This document shows positions 50,001 to 61,098 of a stretch of 64,000 nt of DNA, in pieces; within the stretch, counting starts at the first letter, position 1, and every line of letters begins with the position of its first letter. The notes beneath the pieces were generated by a model. It ran no database searches. It had not been told where the DNA came from and saw nothing but the letters and a program-made list of their open reading frames with translations. The DNA comes from Halisarca cf. caerulea. Its lineage: Eukaryota; Porifera; Demospongiae; Chondrillida; Halisarcidae. The position numbers were made by a program, and so were the translations under genes. The stretch is from NCBI GenBank assembly GCA_963170055.1, contig CAUJGJ010000444.1, positions 1,886,001 to 1,950,000 on the forward strand, read 5' to 3'.

Positions 50001-53000
50001 TGAGCTATCACACACTGCCGGGCATATCTGTATGGCCATCATGTCACCATTTGCACTGACCACTCTGCTATGAAGGTACATAATTTTGGAAACTGCCACA
50101 CCCAGTGGGAAACATGCTCTGTTAGTGGCACAACGTTTACAGTGGTGGTGTGCAGTGTGTCCAGATTGTCCACCGCTCCGGGAAATCTAATGCCAATGCA
50201 AACACCCTTTCTGGGAGCCCTCGTGATCCTTCAAACCCTCCTCAAGGTCTGGATGTTGAGTCTTGCGTAGCAGCAGTGTCTATGGACACCCCTAAGGAGA
50301 CACTAAGTGTGTCTACCAGCATAGTCAGTGATCTGTTAGTCCAACCGTATCGTGATACTCTGGAAGTACGTACGTAGCTGAGAGTTTTGGGAACCAGCAG
50401 AGAAAGGATCGAGCCCTTCTTGATATTCTCACCTTTCTGGGTGGACAGCTACCTGCAGATGAATCCTGTGTGGGAAGGTTGCACTTCCAAGCACCCCTTT
50501 TCGCTCTTGTCAATGATACTGTGTACTTTGTTGATCGGAAGGAACCAACAAGGAAACGTCTAGTTGTGCCCAATCATCTGAAGAGGCAGATCATGGAAGA
50601 ATGCCATGGAGACTAAATGGGGGGTGGGGACACTTACAGTATCAGGTAATCGCCTATACAACACACTTTCAAAGTGTTGGTGGTAGCAAGGAATGTATTC
50701 AGATACATTGGAGTTCTGCAAGAACTGTCTTCAGTTTACAACAACCATAATTCAGAACAGCAGCCTTAATTCACCCACCCCTCCAGCCAATCCCAGCGGA
50801 ATGTGTTTGTTGGTGTAGATCTGATGGAGTTCCCAAAGATCTCAAGAGGGAACCAGTATGTTTTAGTGTTTCAAGACTTGTTTAGCAAGTTTCCCCTTGT
50901 GTTTCCAGTACCTGATCAGAAAACAGAGAAAATTATAAAGCTTCCGGTTGAGCAAGTAATACCTTTTGGTGTTCCTGAAGCCCTACTGTCTGATAATGGA
51001 GCGAACTTACTCTCCTATTTGATGAAGGATGTCTGTGATATAACGGGGATCAAGAAATTGAACTTGATGGCATACCATCCACAATGTGACAGAATGGTCG
51101 AACAGTTTAACAGACCTCTCAATACCATGTTGTGTAAGCATGCAGCCAAGTTCAGTTTTTAGTGGGACAAGTATCTGTATGGAGTCCTTTGGGCTTACAA
51201 GAATACTTGCCATGAATTGACCAGAGAGAAACTGTCTTTCCTCCTTTTCAGTATGGATTGTCGCACACCAAGTGAAGCTCCCTTTCTACCACCAGCTGGA
51301 ACTCGGTCATATTTTGTTGATGACTTCAGGGCAGGGTTTATTTCAGTTTTGTCAGAGAGTAGGAAACTTGCTCTGGAGTCTGTCAAGAGATCACAGGATC
51401 ACTATAAAAAGAAGACTATGATCACAGGTCCACCCCCATTACTATTCAAGTTGGATACCAGGTTTTTGTGAAATTTCCACATCAAGAGACTTGGCATTTT
51501 TGGAAGTTGTCCTGCCCATTGTTTGGACTATATCATGTAGTATCGCTTGAGGGATGTGATGCGGTTGTCAACAACATGTGCTTCCAGCAGCTGATACACT
51601 GCATATTCAATTGTTTCGAATCAAGCCATCTCCACCATTGCCCATTGGGAGTTATTGGCATGGTCCACAGCGATCATCTACGTACTGGGAGAGTTCCAAG
51701 ATGGCTTACGTCCTTTGAGGATGGCTTTGAGAATGATGCCAGGACATCCCATCATTACTCCCTGAGAAGTATCAGTATAGTCACACAGTCTCCAGACTGG
51801 CCTTCACAAAGGTGGGGGAGTAATGTAGAGGAGACACAGATTTTACAGAATTTTATCATTGTCCCTGTTTTGGTTTACTATAGACTAGTCTCATTTTTTA
51901 GTAGTTATGTGCTTATCACTGTTTTCTATTATAAACTAATTGATTACATACTAATAGACAAAGATAGGTTATGTATTGTGCTGCTAGAGTAGAGAAGCTA
52001 GAGTGTGTTTTTGGGGAGAATCATTGAGTTGCTTAGTGAAGTGTTCTCGTTCTCCTCAAAGTCTTCCGGGTGTATGCACCATTAGTTAGGCAACAACATT
52101 ACATACCGTATAGCGGGAAATTTTCACAAGGTTTTATTTTCGATATTTTCGCGAATTGCCTACAGTAATTGGCGAAGACTATACCGCGAATCTTTTAGGC
52201 TTGATTACATTCAAATAGCAATACATTAGTAACCATCCATGCAGAAATGGACAATGACGTCGGATACAAACATAGACATAGACATTTCCACTGCTGGAGT
52301 ACTTACTCTTCGCCGCTGTGGTGTTAAGAATAAGTTTTGAGCTATTTTAGGAACATGACCTACTTTCTGATTGTTCTTCATTGCTAGCAAGTACCTATCA
52401 CGGGGGACTATTGCACAGTTTTTTCCTCTCCAACTATAGCCTACCAAGTATATATACATAGGCCTAGTATTCTCTTACGTAGCTATATAGCAATCAAGAA
52501 ACCCTCTTCACTAGTTCCAGCCATCGTATCATGGATAGGAGCATTGAAAGAAACACGAATACAGCTGTTCAGCCCAGAATCTCGAAATTAAAACCGCAAA
52601 ACAGCTTTCATGGGACAAATTCATGACAATTTTATGCATAAAATTCATAGTACATAGTCATTACATACGCATTACATACGTAATGCGTATGTACATACGC
52701 TACAGTATTGGAACTTTGCAAATGACCAATGTTCAGGCATTTGTGAAATGTAATGTTACAAAAATACTCAAGGTACAGTATCTAGTTAAACTCTTCCATC
52801 TACAAAGTATACAGTAAATGTCCCTTACTTGAGATTCCTCTTCTCTTAAACCCGTACAACGTTTGCTTTATTGCACGTACATATGTACATACACAATGTG
52901 TACTATATGCAATGTTATGACTGATTGTTGGATAAGGATTGATTTTTAAACCAAGACATAATATTATTTCCTTCCTCCTCTTTAAAATCGAAATCCATCA

Positions 53001-56000
53001 AACACATTATACAGTAACAGTAGATATGCATAGGTAGCTCATCTGCTTCAAATCAGGCTCATGAATGAACGAAAGGTTGAGATATGTACTGTATGTATAC
53101 TCACTTTCATCTTCAAACAACTTACAAGTTGTGAATGTACTGGTGTCACAAAGTGTGTGTAGTTTTAACACAACTATAATTATGTACATGTTGATTTCGG
53201 TTTCACTACACAGCAAGTCATCATTCTCATCTGAGTGCTCCAGGACAAATTCTCACTGTTGGACAAGGAGATGTTGGTCAGCTAGGCCTCGGGGAGGATG
53301 TTGTAGAGCGAAAATTTCCTCAGCTTGTATGTGGTGGTGATTTGAAAGATAAGCGTGTATTTCAAGTCTCTTGCGGAGGGATGCATACTGTTGCTCTAAG
53401 TGAAGATGGAAGTGTAAGTATGTACTGTATGTACACATAGGCATACGAACCGGGGGGGGGCATTGACCCCCCCCCCCCCTCAAAGAGCTGTACATCTACA
53501 TTTTTAAAATAATCAAGAAATCTGCTATCCAACAGAAAGTAAGTTTTTATTGTAAAAATCTACTACAAAGAGCAAGTTTTAAACAATAAAATCGGCATTA
53601 TAACACTATCTATCACAAGCCACCATTTTCAAATATATTCCGCAATCACATAGCGTGATTTTGCTGTTGTCTGCCTGTAAGAAGTGACTGATAGATTTGT
53701 TTGTCTGCTGGTCTTTACCTGGTTCTTCACAAGTAGACTGCAAGGATTTATATACAGATAGAGTGATTGACAGGCTACATCTTGTACTGCTGAAGAAGTC
53801 CACCCATTCACTCGTACTTTTTATTCTTCAATTAGTGTAGCAGTAGTTAGTGTAGAGTCTAAAACTGTCCTCTGTTCATGTACATGCATGTTCTTAGTAT
53901 CTTGCGCAGTATTTTCCTTTATGCGTGTGCTTGTTTTGTTGTTTTGGTCCCGTGGCTTATATGCATGTGTATATTTACTGTTTATGTTTTGTATTGTTAT
54001 GTCACTCTCTTTGTCACTGGGAGCCTACATAGTAGCCCACTGGACTAGTGGCATCATTAGTCTAAATAGTGAGAACTGAACTGAACTGAACATTCCTCCA
54101 AAGTTGGAAGAAACAGTTATTATATGTATCCTCAAGCTCTGAAGATAATGAATGTACTGTAGAAACCCTACCGTTACGTTGGCATCGTATACCACTTATG
54201 TTAGTTATGCAAAAAAAATACTATTTTGTTTCTACACCATGATGGCACACAAAAAAGGATTCATGTTATGTGATGGTCATTACCCCCCCCCCCCCCCCAC
54301 ACACACACAATTCAAAACATCTTCCTACGCCTATGGTACATACATATGCCTACATGTGGCAGTTGTACTCTTGGTAGTAGGCAGAGGTTTGTGGGGGATG
54401 GGAATTAATCTCCTCTCTTTGAAAGTTATTTGGCCCCTATCTTTTGTTATGACATACTTGACAGAGTGCAGGAAATTTTCAGCGAAAACAGTCAAACTGG
54501 CCTCAGTTATCACTATGCAGAAGCTACAGTGTCCCCTTCCTTGTTTTGGTTTTCCACCCAACATGTTTTATCACTTTTTGAACAAATCCCCTTGTTTATG
54601 AGGCAGGGAGGGGTGTATTTCACTAAGAATTTGAAAGAAGGTGCTAAGAGAATTTAACCACTAATTAGCACTACTTTTACATTCTCTATGTGCAAGACCT
54701 GAAATCGTAATTAAGCAATACAGGGTGGCAGTCCCTAAACAATTTGTATATTAATGTGGCTAAAGTGGCCAGCATTTCACTACTGTATGTTGTCAGTCCA
54801 ACTCTAATATACATTAGTTATGTACTTCTAAAGTATCAAAGTGACATGAATGCTGTAATTATCCTTTTTCATGCTCTAAAATCTTTGTTGAATGCGATGT
54901 CATGTGTAGCACACACTGTTTGAAAAAGCTTGACTTATCAAAATGAGGCTTTTGTCTTGCCAAGACAGTGGTTTATGTATGGCCTCTGGAAGTAGTTGTC
55001 CTGGCATGACACTTCCTGGTTATGTTGACAAGAATATTGGGTTGTGAATGGAGTAAGTTGAACTGTTATTGGAAAGCCTCTGCATAATTTCAACAGCTGT
55101 CTGGAGGTGATGAGTAGGGGTAGGATGCAGAGTGGATGCTGCGTTGTGACCAGTTAACCCATAGTCTTACAAGAACCTCTCAAATGGGACCCTTCCACTC
55201 ATATCTTTGAGCTGGCATTTCTCTATACATAAAGATGTATTTATTAAACTAATGTTAAAAGACAGCCCTGAAATCAGACTAAGCATGAACAAGTCAAGGA
55301 TGAATAGGACAAAGAACACAGTAAACAATAACACAAACTCTGCTTGCCCGTATGCAAATTTGATTTTGAAAAGTAATGTAACATTTCTAACCTCAACTTA
55401 ATAGGTGTTGAAATCATAATAAAACCATTGCTTGCCCAACAAACTTGATCACTTTATTGTGTCACAAATGGGCTGTATAATAGTGTTAAAGGTTGGAGGT
55501 TAGCAGTTGCAAACTAGTAACTTATACCACTATTCCCTTAACTTTTGCCTACAAAAACGATCAACAGTGATTCTTTGTTATTATTTGCTGTTTCTTAATT
55601 TGTACTTTGTATTCACAGCATGTATTCTCACTAATTGCTTAGGTCTATTCCTGGGGTTGCAATGATGAAGGTGCATTAGGCAGACCAAGCAATGAAAGCA
55701 ATGAATTTGACCCTTTGAAAGTTCAGTTTCCTGAAGAGACAAGAATTTTACAGATTTGTGCAGGTGATAGTCATTCTGCAGCTCTGTCTTCTGGAGGAAT
55801 TGTTTATGTATGGGGAGTATTTAGGGTGAGTTTAGTATACAGTATATTATATATGTAGTTGTATTCTTGAAGTATTGTATCATTCATGTTCTGAAATTGC
55901 TGTAAATGTGTGTAAGTATATATTTCAGTTGTTTCCTTGCTATGACATTTGAGCACTAAATGTTTCTATGATTTTTGAGAAGAGGCAGCCATTAGCCACC

Positions 56001-58383
56001 TCCTTCCCTGGCTTGGGATGCAATGCCGCACCTACATATATCAAGTGTAGTTGTTTACTCACAGTGAAGCAGTGTTCTCAGAGTACAATAGTCTTTGTGG
56101 GGGCATCCAAATCAATAACCATGTCAGCCTTTGTTACAATTTGCTGTAACTGAAAACAATGCACCCATAACAGGTGATTGTCCTGAACAAATTCACAAAA
56201 TGCCAGAGTCTTATGGCTATAGAAATTGGATCGTTTACTATACATGTAGCTGATGTTAGTTTTAGTTACCTTAAGGCTACAAATGTTAGCGGGTACTAAC
56301 TTTAGCGAAATTAGCGAGAAGCCTCAAATTCGCTAACTTAAGTGCCCGCTAACAATTGTACCCGCCAATGAATGTACCCGCTAATTTTGTATTGTATATA
56401 CAAAATTATGGATGTACTGTGCACTACATAGGAGAAAATGGTGGCTCCGAACAAAAGTAAAATCTACGCAAAGTCAGCGAAATTGACGGCAATTAGTCAA
56501 CCAAATACATGTAAAGTTTAAAAGAATCATTGGATTGTAACATATATTCGATTTAATCATTTTCGATTTAAATTCACCTAAAAGCGATAACGATTTCTTC
56601 AAGCTGTATGCCGACAAGATCGATTCTTCTAGCCGTATCTACAAGCTTAAGTTTTGTGATCTCAGTGTTTCGTTTCTGCACCTTTCGATTTCAACAGTAT
56701 AGTACTATATATAAAGATTAGACATGGTGATTTAGATAAGAATTGGAAAAGGAGATAACATTTCCAAAATCGCTAACTACAGATTTGGTACAATAATGCT
56801 ATCAAATTGCTAAAATAAGTACCTGCTAAATATTGGCCACCGAAAAAACGCTAAAATTAGTACCCGCTAACATTTGTAACCTTAAGGTATACAACAGAAA
56901 TTGTACAGTGGCAGGAATTTATCACCATTTCTAGAATAGACATGAACCCTATATGAATCTTTTAAAAAATTAGCATGGCAAGTAATTGCGAGAGAAAACA
57001 TAATACGGGCCAAAATAAGGTAACAATGTTCATGATTTGCCTTTGTCATCTCTGTTTATGACCCTCAGGAGTGACTTTCTAAAATACAGTCCAAGTATTG
57101 CATTTTACCCTTGAATGTGTTGTGCAGCTAACATATTCATTAACATTGCATCAGAAGTACATTTGCAGGACCTTGGCAATGTCCTCCTTGTGCACATGAG
57201 AATGGCTATAATTGTGCCGTATACACCCTTGTTCTCTAACCCGCCATAATTAGTTCTGTAAGGGCTGCCTTCGGGTAGTTAAGGGACACTTTCATATGCA
57301 GAGCTGAAATTAGTAGTACTGTACCCACAACCATGTGTTCAAAGAAAAAACAATATGTTTATTATCCATTATGACTATAGTTTATAGACATAATGCTTGA
57401 GGATAATGTCCTTTAAAAAATACACTTTACATGTAAGGAGTTGTGCTAAGATGGGTAGTTGGCAATATCTGTACTGATACATTGTTTAATTATTATTAAT
57501 TATTATTATTATGTTATTGAACTGTTATTGATCATGTATCTCTGTCTTTTAGGACTCAAATGGTCCATTTGGACTCATTGGAGACAAGCCCTCTTCCTTG
57601 CCACAAGTAGTGTATGCTAATCAAGCCAATCCAGCTGTGAAAATAGCATCTGGGAGTGATCATCTCACACTGTTGACTTTGGATGGTACTATTGTCACAC
57701 TCGGCTGTGGAGAACAAGGCCAGCTTGGTCGCATTCATGAGTACTTCTCTTTTAGAGGAGGTAGAAAAGGCATACAAGTTCTTTTGACACCTGCACCTGT
57801 AAAATTCAAGAAAACCCGCGGCATTCCAACACCTCGATTTTGTGATGTATTTTGTGGCTCTTATCACACATTTGCTTTGACCATGGATAAGCAGCACGTT
57901 TATGCATGGGGATTGAATAACTACGGACAGCTTGGTACAGATGATACAGACAATAGGTTTCAACCAGAAAGGCTGTCCAACTCATGGGATCCTATATTGG
58001 AAGAAGGGTTGAAGGAAATTTGTGGGGGTCAACACCATTCAATTTTGTGCACTACCATAGGCACTGTATATGCTCTAGGAAGATCAGAGTATGGACGCCT
58101 TGGCTTAGGAGATGTCAACAAAGAGTTCAAGTTGCCTCAGAGAATTCCAGTTTTGTCTAATATGTTGTCTGTTGCTGCAGGGACATGTGTATCATTTGCT
58201 GTTGGCAGTGAAGGCGAAGCCCACTCTTGGGGAATGGGAACAAACTATCAGCTTTCATCTGGTAGTGATGATGATGTATTGTCTCCCACTAAAATGCGGG
58301 GCAAAAATCTAGCTGGCAAGAAAGTCCTTTCTGTTTCATCTGGAGGCCAACACACTGCACTGCTTGTTTGTGATAAGGACTAG
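43883..58383 (+). CDS. RCC1: RCC1-like Ran guanine-nucleotide exchange factor, 4 exons, 457 aa
   Basis: The CDS joins 43883-44042, 53214-53413, 55643-55825 and 57553-58383 (1374 nt), with phases 1, 0 and 0 at the junctions. The basic N-terminus ([20 protein letters not shown]) fits a nuclear signal and DNA/histone tail. Seven RCC1 blades follow, marked by [114 protein letters not shown] and [11 protein letters not shown]. The aspartate of GSDH (about residue 217) and the histidines of GGQHH (about 342-343) are in the positions of the catalytic Asp182 and His304 of human RCC1 as I recall them. Human RCC1 is 421 aa. Chromatin-bound RCC1 loads GTP on Ran for nuclear transport and spindle assembly. 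The block order marks RCC1 itself rather than a distant RLD protein. Confidence 0.94.
44340..44640. repeat. Foldback with 16-bp arms, one-sided copy 2
   Basis: Left arm units (GGGCTAGACATGCATA, GGGCTAGGCAGGCATA), inner stem AGAGGTGGGTTGGAGTGGGT and the core TAGGATGTAGGAATTTGCAC match 34793-35115. The right arm is missing after about 44635. The flank at 44350-44420 (CCATTTAAAATGG, AAATTGTCAA) also matches DNA left of copy 1. Confidence 0.8.
45365..45660 (+). mobile_element. LINE 3' end with (ATACCCT)n tail
   Basis: A 3' UTR-like segment ending TCTGGCTAAAGGTTCCCCAG, TTAAATAAGA, then ATACCCTATACCCTATACCCT. The same CTGGCTAAAGG...TAAATAAGA end appears inverted at about 61130-61170 with a different tail. 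No intact coding. Confidence 0.7.
46349..46623 (+). repeat. 5' LTR
   Basis: 275 bp, TG...CA ends, shares TAGTAGTTATGTGCTTATCA and GCTGCTAGAGTAGAGAAGCT with the 3' LTR. A partial extra GGAGGAGACACAG lies just upstream at 46320. Confidence 0.88.
46756..47155 (+). pseudogene. gag-like start of the LTR element
   Basis: Open from [13 protein letters not shown] to [10 protein letters not shown], then a stop at 46917 and further broken frames. The rest of gag ([20 protein letters not shown]) reappears at about 48910-48970 on the far side of the Harbinger unit. Confidence 0.5.
47368..48456 (-). CDS. PIF/Harbinger (HARBI1-like) transposase, 362 codons open
   Basis: Uninterrupted minus-strand frame of a DDE_Tnp_4-type nuclease. 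A helix-rich N-terminus with [20 protein letters not shown] (about 78-97) is followed by catalytic D140 in [18 protein letters not shown] (180-191), D233 in VVADAAFPL and E269 in [13 protein letters not shown]. The frame stays open about 35 codons upstream to about 48560 and reads [18 protein letters not shown], which looks like family sequence, but has no ATG; 48456 is a TTG. Either an upstream exon is spliced on, or the start was lost. The Myb-like partner ORF and terminal repeats were not found. It is nested in gag of the LTR element and is antisense to RCC1. Confidence 0.9.
   Translation of the reverse strand: MWKKDVCGLWRAMGKVYPDWEEKQYLQHFRVSKDTFWYLCGKYGRYFHKQTTQLRKPLPPAKTLAILLHWLAHGNSYSEVAVLYAVGKATVVAIVHDMVPILQQKLVPDSIKFPAGQELNQVIIDFQELCGVPMCAGALDGTFMAIKKPTHFGDTYFCYKKFTAIIVLGCVDARGIFTYVNAGRPGSVGDSYTLDTYRHSKMYKKIREGEWLSCPPERIEGVLVKHPLLVVADAAFPLEPTCLKYYDSVHSAQQYSFNYSLIRTRRVVEQAFGWLKGWWKIMEGRCGLNDPVFARQVAVLCCALHNICERHQCTFENGWLPDAGGYISTTPPSLQASTIVGSAASVCDAIAKHIHHTRPAPQ
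48840..49045 (+). pseudogene. gag remnant right of the Harbinger insertion
   Basis: Plus-strand pieces [14 protein letters not shown] and [20 protein letters not shown] resemble gypsy capsid. Frames are broken, and protease appears to be deleted before the reverse transcriptase. Confidence 0.5.
49050..49665 (+). pseudogene. Gypsy reverse transcriptase, broken
   Basis: [27 protein letters not shown], then [20 protein letters not shown] and [19 protein letters not shown] spread over two frames. The catalytic IDD is readable. Damage lies between the two halves, around 49260-49400. Confidence 0.85.
49800..50300 (+). pseudogene. Gypsy RNase H region, broken
   Basis: [16 protein letters not shown] then GAVLSQ-like [20 protein letters not shown] resembles the RNase H start. 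Frames are shifted and stops interrupt it through 50300, where [12 protein letters not shown] is the usual end. Confidence 0.7.
50780..51475 (+). pseudogene. Gypsy integrase core, one internal stop
   Basis: [20 protein letters not shown] (first D), [14 protein letters not shown] (second D) and [20 protein letters not shown] (E) give a DDE integrase. A TAG near 51160 precedes [19 protein letters not shown]. The zinc finger region is degraded. Confidence 0.85.
51824..52098 (+). repeat. 3' LTR
   Basis: 275 bp, directly after the polypurine tract. Same length and ends as the 5' LTR. Confidence 0.88.
52104..52600. mobile_element. Partial CCGCGAA-type MITE (left end only)
   Basis: TACCGTATAGCGGGAAATTT then TTTTCGCGAATTGCC and ACCGCGAATC are like the left ends at 21880 and 22890. 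It begins six bases after the 3' LTR. The right end is not recognisable. Confidence 0.5.
52601..53213. other. End of RCC1 intron 1
   Basis: Contains a palindromic TACGCATTACATACGTAATG run near 52666. Otherwise unassigned up to the acceptor TTTCACTACACAG. Confidence 0.45.
53214..53413 (+). CDS. RCC1: RCC1 exon 2
   Basis: 200 nt between CTACACAG and GTAAGTA. Encodes [20 protein letters not shown] then GQLGLGED...[14 protein letters not shown], the first RCC1 blade. Confidence 0.94.
53880..54092 (+). mobile_element. LINE 3' end with (AACTG)n tail
   Basis: T-rich 3' UTR-like DNA ending GTGGCATCATTAGTCTAAATA then GTGAGAACTGAACTGAACTG. Same layout as the LINE ends at 45365 and 61099. In RCC1 intron 2. 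Confidence 0.6.
54093..55642. other. RCC1 intron 2, unassigned, with C/CA run
   Basis: A C run followed by CA repeats at about 54284-54309, and a G run then C run at 53449-53482. Frames at 54152-54657 show no domain. Confidence 0.45.
55643..55825 (+). CDS. RCC1: RCC1 exon 3
   Basis: 61 codons between ATTGCTTAG and [25 protein letters not shown] then [17 protein letters not shown] and VYVWGVFR, the second blade and the start of the third. Confidence 0.94.
56269..56887. mobile_element. Intact CCTTAAGG TIR element with ACCCGCTAA word clusters
   Basis: 619 bp, TA on both sides. Left CCTTAAGGCTACAAATGTTA and right TAACATTTGTAACCTTAAGG are inverted repeats. GTACCCGCTAA/TTAGCGGGTAC words recur many times near both ends. 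An interrupted copy lies at 24944-27650. No coding; RCC1 intron 3. Confidence 0.87.
57553..58383 (+). CDS. RCC1: RCC1 exon 4 with stop
   Basis: 276 codons from the TGTCTTTTAG acceptor to the TAG at 58381-58383, carrying the remaining blades without an intron. Includes [23 protein letters not shown] and GGQHHSIL, and ends [15 protein letters not shown]. Confidence 0.95.
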   Translation, partial: DSNGPFGLIGDKPSSLPQVVYANQANPAVKIASGSDHLTLLTLDGTIVTLGCGEQGQLGRIHEYFSFRGGRKGIQVLLTPAPVKFKKTRGIPTPRFCDVFCGSYHTFALTMDKQHVYAWGLNNYGQLGTDDTDNRFQPERLSNSWDPILEEGLKEICGGQHHSILCTTIGTVYALGRSEYGRLGLGDVNKEFKLPQRIPVLSNMLSVAAGTCVSFAVGSEGEAHSWGMGTNYQLSSGSDDDVLSPTKMRGKNLAGKKVLSVSSGGQHTALLVCDKD

Positions 58384-58790
58384 AACAGTTATATCTATCC
58401 TCATAATTTGGTGTCATAATATGGTTTGAGATATTATGTATTTCCACAAACTGTGAAATTGTTCTGTATACTTAACCGTTGAGCAACACTTCATTATGCA
58501 GCTCAAACATCGCTTACGGTATATACCCCATGATAGTTGTTAGACATATTAATTGTAATTTATTGTAGCTGTAGGACTAGCATTACTTTCCCAAAGGTGT
58601 ATGTACTGTATATTACAAATGAAGTGTGTTGCTGTATGTACATATGTACAAAGGTGATCATATTTTGGCAAAACAACATTACTATTTACATGTATTGCTA
58701 TTGACATGCATGCTAATAGTCCTATGCATGTAAAAAGGTCTCTTGTATACCATTGATGGTTACTGTTAATGCCACCAATTAACAACGTCC
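58384..58790. other. RCC1 3' flank
   Basis: Probable 3' UTR and beyond. No canonical AATAAA close to the stop, and nothing else recognised. Confidence 0.4.
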
Positions 58791-59490
58791 CGGGAGTGGG
58801 CCACGGCCACAGCTCATTAACACTGAGTTATAATAAGAGATCCCTGGCATGTGCACCTGTTCAAGCATGCAATCATATGGATCTATCATAACCACGTGGC
58901 ACGATCTGTGTAGCTGCATGTCTTGTGCATGTTCATTGATCATGAATCAGTTAAGTGCTCCTTGCCTGCTCCACGTATCAGCCTGATCGAAAGGCTTAAA
59001 GTGCATCTACAGTTTTTTTTCCTTATAATTATTTAATTTCTCCACCCTCGAGCTGGATGTGAAAGGGGTGTGTGAGCCCTCATGTGTTTCTATTGTATAA
59101 AGCCACTGCATGGCACTTGCATGTGCATGGGAGTGGGCCATGGCCACAGCTCATTAATGTGTTGCATGCACTTAATCCCTGACATGTGCACCTGTTCAAG
59201 TATGCATTCTCTCTATAATTATTATTATATAATCTATCATAACCTCGTGGCATGATCTGTGCAGCTACGTATGTATCTTGCATTCATCAAGTTAGTTAAC
59301 TGCTTCTTGCCTGCTCCACGTGCACGTGTCAGACTGAAGGCTTGATCGTGTATCTACAGTTATTCTTTTCTTTTCTTGATTTTCATCCCCCCCCCCCTCT
59401 GGGTGTGAGAGGGGTGTGTGGGGTGGGCTCTATCCCTCAGGTGTTTGTATTGCATTAAGCCACTATAGCTCTTGTGGCTGGGGCTGGCCC
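58791..59490. repeat. Tandem duplication, about 336-bp unit
   Basis: GGGAGTGGGCCACGGCCACA at about 58795 recurs as GGGAGTGGGCCATGGCCACA at about 59129. Following blocks (CATGTGCACCTGTTCAAG, GTGGCAYGATCTGTG, TGCCTGCTCCACGT, GGGGTGTGTG, TATAAAGCCACT) recur in order. The copies differ by substitutions and small indels. Confidence 0.85.
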
Positions 59491-59942
59491 ATGTCCCCAT
59501 GATAGCTCTTGCAGAGGGTGGTCACATGCATGGGCTGCTTGTGTGTGCACCAGCACGGAGAGGGAGTGAGTCGTACAGTATATACACCCTGCTTAAGTCC
59601 AAGAAGAGGTTTAATTAGGGTTCAGATCCCCTTGTATGATGTACAGTAGAGCTATAGTCCAAGGGATCCTCGCCTGGGATTCGAAGGGGTTATGCATGCT
59701 GTAGGTGATGTTGAGGGGTGTAGGTGAGGTGGTCAGGATATACATACCCTTTAGTTGGGTGCCATCAATGGGTGGAGATATCTCCGTCAAGTTTTAGGGT
59801 ATAGATTCAGTTTTTGGTATATATGCCATGGGCCACGGGAATAGGTAGGCATTATGTGCAGAAGTATTAGTACTACAATAATGATTTGATGAACTCAAAG
59901 TAGGGGTACGTATGTTGTTACATATTATAACAATTTATCAAC
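59491..59942. other. Unassigned intergenic DNA
   Basis: No gene or repeat recognised. Confidence 0.4.
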
Positions 59943-60357
59943 AAAGGATCCTCCAAAACACTAGGAACAAGGGTAAGTTGTGAAACCAGTATACATGACT
60001 AGGTGGAGAAAGGGCATGACAGGCATATATAGGTCTAAACAAGCATAGGGCTACACATGTATGAGGCTAGACAGGATATAAAGCTAGACAGAGTTTAGTT
60101 GGACTGAGTACACACTGTGCAAATTCCTAGCTACATCCTGCATGTGCAGCACATTATATGTATGTACTACGGGATGTAGGAATTTGCACAGTGTGTGTTC
60201 AGTCCAACTAAACTCTGTCTAGCTGTATACCCGTCTAGCCTCATGTATGTGTAGCCCTATACTAGTCTAGCCATATGTCTTTCATGCTCTTTGCCCACCT
60301 AACCCTGTAACAGTTTTGCAACTTACCCTTGTTCCAAGTGTTTTGGGGGATCCTTTT
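59943..60357. repeat. Foldback with 16-bp arms, two-sided copy 3
   Basis: Outer arms AAAGGATCCTCCAAAACACT and AGTGTTTTGGGGGATCCTTT enclose arms of TAGGGCTACACATGTA-type units and an inner stem AGCTAGACAGAGTTTAGTTG with its complement. The apex is at about 60135-60165, next to GGATGTAGGAATTTGCACAG. Further arm-like units (CTAGTCCTATGCATGTCCAT) continue to about 60545. Confidence 0.88.
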
Positions 60358-60414
60358 TGATACCATGTATCCATGCCTATAGCTCCATGCCCATGTATAT
60401 ACAGCCTTATATGC

Positions 60415-60484
<70 letters not shown>

Positions 60485-60486
60485 GT
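60415..60486. repeat. (AT)n microsatellite
   Basis: About 35 AT units, interrupted once by GTATAT. It lies between further copies of the foldback arm words. Confidence 0.95.
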
Positions 60487-60545
60487 CCATCCCTGTATCT
60501 GTCTAGTCCTATGCATGTCCATCCATAGGCATGTTCCTTGCTCCA

Positions 60546-61098
60546 GTGTTTTTTTACGAATTACCAATAATAACTCATGCATCGATCCCTAAATCCTTTT
60601 TCCATTCTTATAAATGGCTTTATATCATTTATATAATTACAATGCCTGCTTGTGGAACCCTTTATTTGGCAACTATTATCCATTCATTACACTTTCAATT
60701 GCAGACCTTATTATTGTATAATGTTAATATAATTATAGTATGTAACTAAATCAAAATATAGCCACAGCATGCACCTACGTAGCTGCGGGAGACACTAAGT
60801 GCAAACTTATACTTTTACCTGTAAGTATGTAAGGTTCACTTCAGCATACATGAACATACGAGGGGAGAAGTTTCGATTGCATGGTATCAGATATCAGGAA
60901 TCTATATTATACTGGGGAACCAACCAACCAAGACTCCAAAAGTACAATAAAATATACATTAAATCAAGTCAAATTTTCATGCAGATTTCAATTTTATTCA
61001 AGAATGTCATGGAACATGCAGAGTAAAATTATTGTGTTACATAATAAAGATGGCCACGCAATTGAAAGAGTTTGCAAAGTTTTGTGAAGATGCCAAAG
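60546..61098. other. Unassigned intergenic DNA
   Basis: A+T-rich, with only short frames and no recognisable motif. Confidence 0.45.

Larger units (their letters stand above)
46349..52098 (+). mobile_element. Ty3/gypsy-type LTR retrotransposon, decayed, with nested Harbinger
   Basis: Two direct 275-bp LTRs (46349-46623 and 51824-52098) start TGTAGAGGAGACACAG and end GGCAACAACA. They are roughly nine-tenths identical by eye. A polypurine tract (AAAGGTGGGGGAG, 51808-51820) lies just before the 3' LTR. The interior holds gag-like, reverse transcriptase, RNase H and integrase pieces in gypsy order, all with stops or frame changes. A PIF/Harbinger transposase unit interrupts the gag part. No clear target duplication was found. 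It sits in RCC1 intron 1 on the sense strand. Confidence 0.9.

Noticed and set aside
46344..52103. A target-site duplication around the LTR element
   Set aside because: The five bases before 46349 and after 52098 do not match.
54152..54657. 149- and 75-codon frames in RCC1 intron 2
   Set aside because: They cross a C/CA run, have no family motif and sit inside an intron with good splice sites.
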